From NCBI RefSeq assembly GCF_032854445.1, contig NC_088295.1, positions 48,283,385-48,347,384 of the forward strand: 64,000 nt of DNA. The letters are read 5' to 3'. The number at the start of each line of letters is the position of its first letter. Within the stretch, counting starts at the first letter, position 1. Below the pieces are notes generated by a model. It had not been told where the DNA came from, did no database searches, and saw only the letters and a program-made list of their open reading frames with translations. This document shows positions 61,804-64,000 of the stretch, one piece after another. The DNA comes from Liolophura sinensis (lineage: Eukaryota; Mollusca; Polyplacophora; Chitonida; Chitonidae). The position numbers and the translations under genes are program-made.

Positions 61804-64000
61804 ACGAAACCACTATATCATTGGGCTGTCCTTAAATCCCACCGAGACGTTTGTTAAATCGTCTTTTAGAACAAAAACTCCCCGTCATGTCAATTTGAAC
61901 CGTGTCCCTCTTTTTGGAGTACAGTGGGCTAGGGGGCCTTAACCGACACAGCAGTGTTGTTTTACTGACGAGATTGGCAAACACACGGTGGCTTGGATTA
62001 TCAGTGTGTTCGTCAGTCCGTCACGACATTGGCCCCACCGTGGCCTCCCTAGTTTACACACCGGTATACGACGTCTTAAGCAACAGCCCAGTCCCCCAAG
62101 CTCCTCAAAGGCTCTCCGCGCATGAAATATTTCAATAATTCAAATAATGGACCGCGCGCTCTCTTCAGCTGGACTGTTCACCGCATAGCGCTATATTTGA
62201 AGAATGTCTTACAAGATGCTTCTAGTGGGAAGGGAACGGTTTGAAAATTGGAAAAGTAAAAACACAGCAGAACATTCTGTGAAGCACGTGAATAAAATCA
62301 TGGATGTCGTTGCTCGAAGTCGGACATATCGCAACAACCTGTAATGTCGTCCCAGCGGCAAATAATCTGTTTATGACATTTGATTTATAGCATTGAATCT
62401 GCGATTTTTTTAAACGGAAACAAAAAAAACCAAAAAATATAGAGGCAATCCAAAAAAATAGCCCGACCGTGTATTTGTATTTAGAGGCTAAACGTGTATA
62501 GAGGATAATCATTCAGCCTTTTTTATCCTTGTTTAAACCTGACATTTTCAATTAAGACAACAATGGGTTTAGAGAGATTATCTCTCAACATCTGTCAGAC
62601 AAACGTTTGGAATATTTGATATTCACTCTGTTGTAATTCCCATAGACGCTCCCAGGGGGCAGTTAATCAGGTATATGACGTCATAGGTCAGGTGCATGGC
62701 TTAGATTTTTATTCACCAGATAATCATTTTGCTTACTGGATTTCTTTCTCTATCCTCACGAAAAGAATTATTTTTATGCTGCCAGCCATTATTGTTAGAT
62801 CCAATAAACCCTGATGACAGATAAATGTTTAAGGAAAAGAAATTGTGGAATGTAATTCGTGTAATGAGAAATCTGGTTTTCCCATTGCGAATTTTCTTGA
62901 ACACGAGACTGATAACATCTGGTCAAACGTGATTTCGTTTTACATGAATTCATGCCGAAAGTATACTAGTTTTGAACCTGAAATTGATTTCTACGCCAAG
63001 TCATTACTTACAAGGATATTTACACTAATCTCAGCAGTAGGGCGCCATTTTTAAGCCGATGTAAAGACGTCGGGTGTGTTGTGACAGTTGAGTCGAGGTT
63101 GGTCATGCAGTCATGCGCAATCTCCAATTTGCATGCATTGCAACAATTAAAGCTTTACGTTTTGACAAGAAACACAGCTGTGTAATTTTTTTTTATAAGT
63201 TATGGAACAATCTGGAAAGCTAAATGCGTAATATTTTATTCATGCATGGAGTTAAATGCGTTGTATTTTAACCGACACGGACTGACAAGCCGTTCCCAAG
63301 CAATTACATCGTATCTAGGTTGAGATGATGTCTCCTGTTGTACCGTAATTGTATTCACGCTCGACTTGACACAGTTTTAATGTAAGATAGTAATTTTAAA
63401 TGACGTTGAACAAAGAGGAATAGTGTAGAGAAGGCTTTGTAGTTTAGGGTGGAGACTTGGGCTTATAGCTTTAAACTTTATTTACAACTTCACATAGAAG
63501 AACATTAGTACACATAAACATGTGTGTATGTACATATGCTCAGTGCCTTACTGTACAAAAATGTTTTATTCTTTAGTGTGAAAAAGACATGCTACATCTT
63601 CACAACGTGTGATAAAAGAATATAGATATGCTCTTGCGTGTAGACTTAGGGCGTAGTCCGTATTGAAGGTAGCTGTTCAAATAAATTCAATTACGTGTCA
63701 CAAGAGATAAAGATGAACCGCATGGCTATTACCCGTGGCTGTTGAGTTTTGTGGGGAGGGATCTTGCATACCATAAAATACGCCATGGCCGTGAATAAGA
63801 ACCATATACAGGCTGTATGCAGGTGATACATCACGTTGTATCGCTGGGTGATGAGGCGAACAGCAATGCGTTGATCACTATTATCCCTTGATATATATAT
63901 GAGGTCGTGTGTGCGAATGTTTCAAAATTTCAAAAAAAAAAAAATTTGTTTCAAGCCATAAAATGTCATGCAGTAGCCCAGGTCGTTGTGTTTTGTTTAT
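61804..64000. other. Gene-poor interval to window end
   Basis: A GC-richer patch (61,900-62,130) has a 78-codon frame without splice or domain support. The remainder is AT-rich with nothing recognised. Confidence 0.5.

Noticed and set aside
61902-62138. 78-codon plus frame
   Set aside because: GC-rich patch without splice sites or domain.

Overview
This is a window of animal nuclear genome, about 62% A+T by eye, with small exons separated by long introns and large intergenic tracts. The sequence suggests a lophotrochozoan, most likely a mollusc. That inference rests on the abundant tRNA-derived SINEs, including one ending in CGTAAAACACCAATCAAATA followed by AAAT repeats, a type I recall from mollusc genomes, together with the repeat-rich AT background. 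The species cannot be fixed from the window. No bacterial, viral or CRISPR feature was seen.

Region by region. (1) 1-8.4 kb, minus strand: the 5' end of an RPGR (retinitis pigmentosa GTPase regulator) orthologue. Five coding exons with matching splice phases give the first 156 residues of the RCC1 propeller, and the rest of the gene lies beyond base 1. Next to exon 5 is a decayed tandem copy of its 5' part. (2) 8.4-21.4 kb: mostly non-coding, with SINE copies, a 50-bp minisatellite (12.1 kb), a 21/63-bp FG-rich minisatellite (17.1-17.45 kb) and one unassigned candidate exon. (3) 21.4-35.7 kb, plus strand: a possible 5' exon with a near-perfect donor at 21,974, several local tandem arrays (26 bp, 113/225 bp, 45/89 bp), then four firmly linked exons (32,422-35,699) of a single-pass membrane protein. 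Its SUEL/rhamnose-binding-lectin-like ectodomain is followed by one transmembrane helix and a 168-residue tail with a PPxY motif. (4) 35.7-52.1 kb: SINE-rich, with two long (TA)n tracts, a head-to-head SINE pair and nested SINEs, and little convincing coding sequence. (5) 52.19-53.18 kb: two short divergent candidate exons, one minus (MSGTLLYEALHGARK) and one plus (a signal-peptide exon), around a shared GC-richer interval. (6) 53.2-64 kb: two linked minus-strand exons (58,336-58,426 and 57,282-57,376) with a possible, unproven caspase-like sequence, other weak candidates, SINE remnants and AT-rich filler.

The genes are not visibly functionally linked. RPGR acts at the ciliary transition zone and the lectin-like protein is probably a cell-surface receptor or adhesion molecule. 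The strongest calls are RPGR and the SUEL-like membrane protein. Single-exon candidates are listed with low confidence and depend on transcript evidence.
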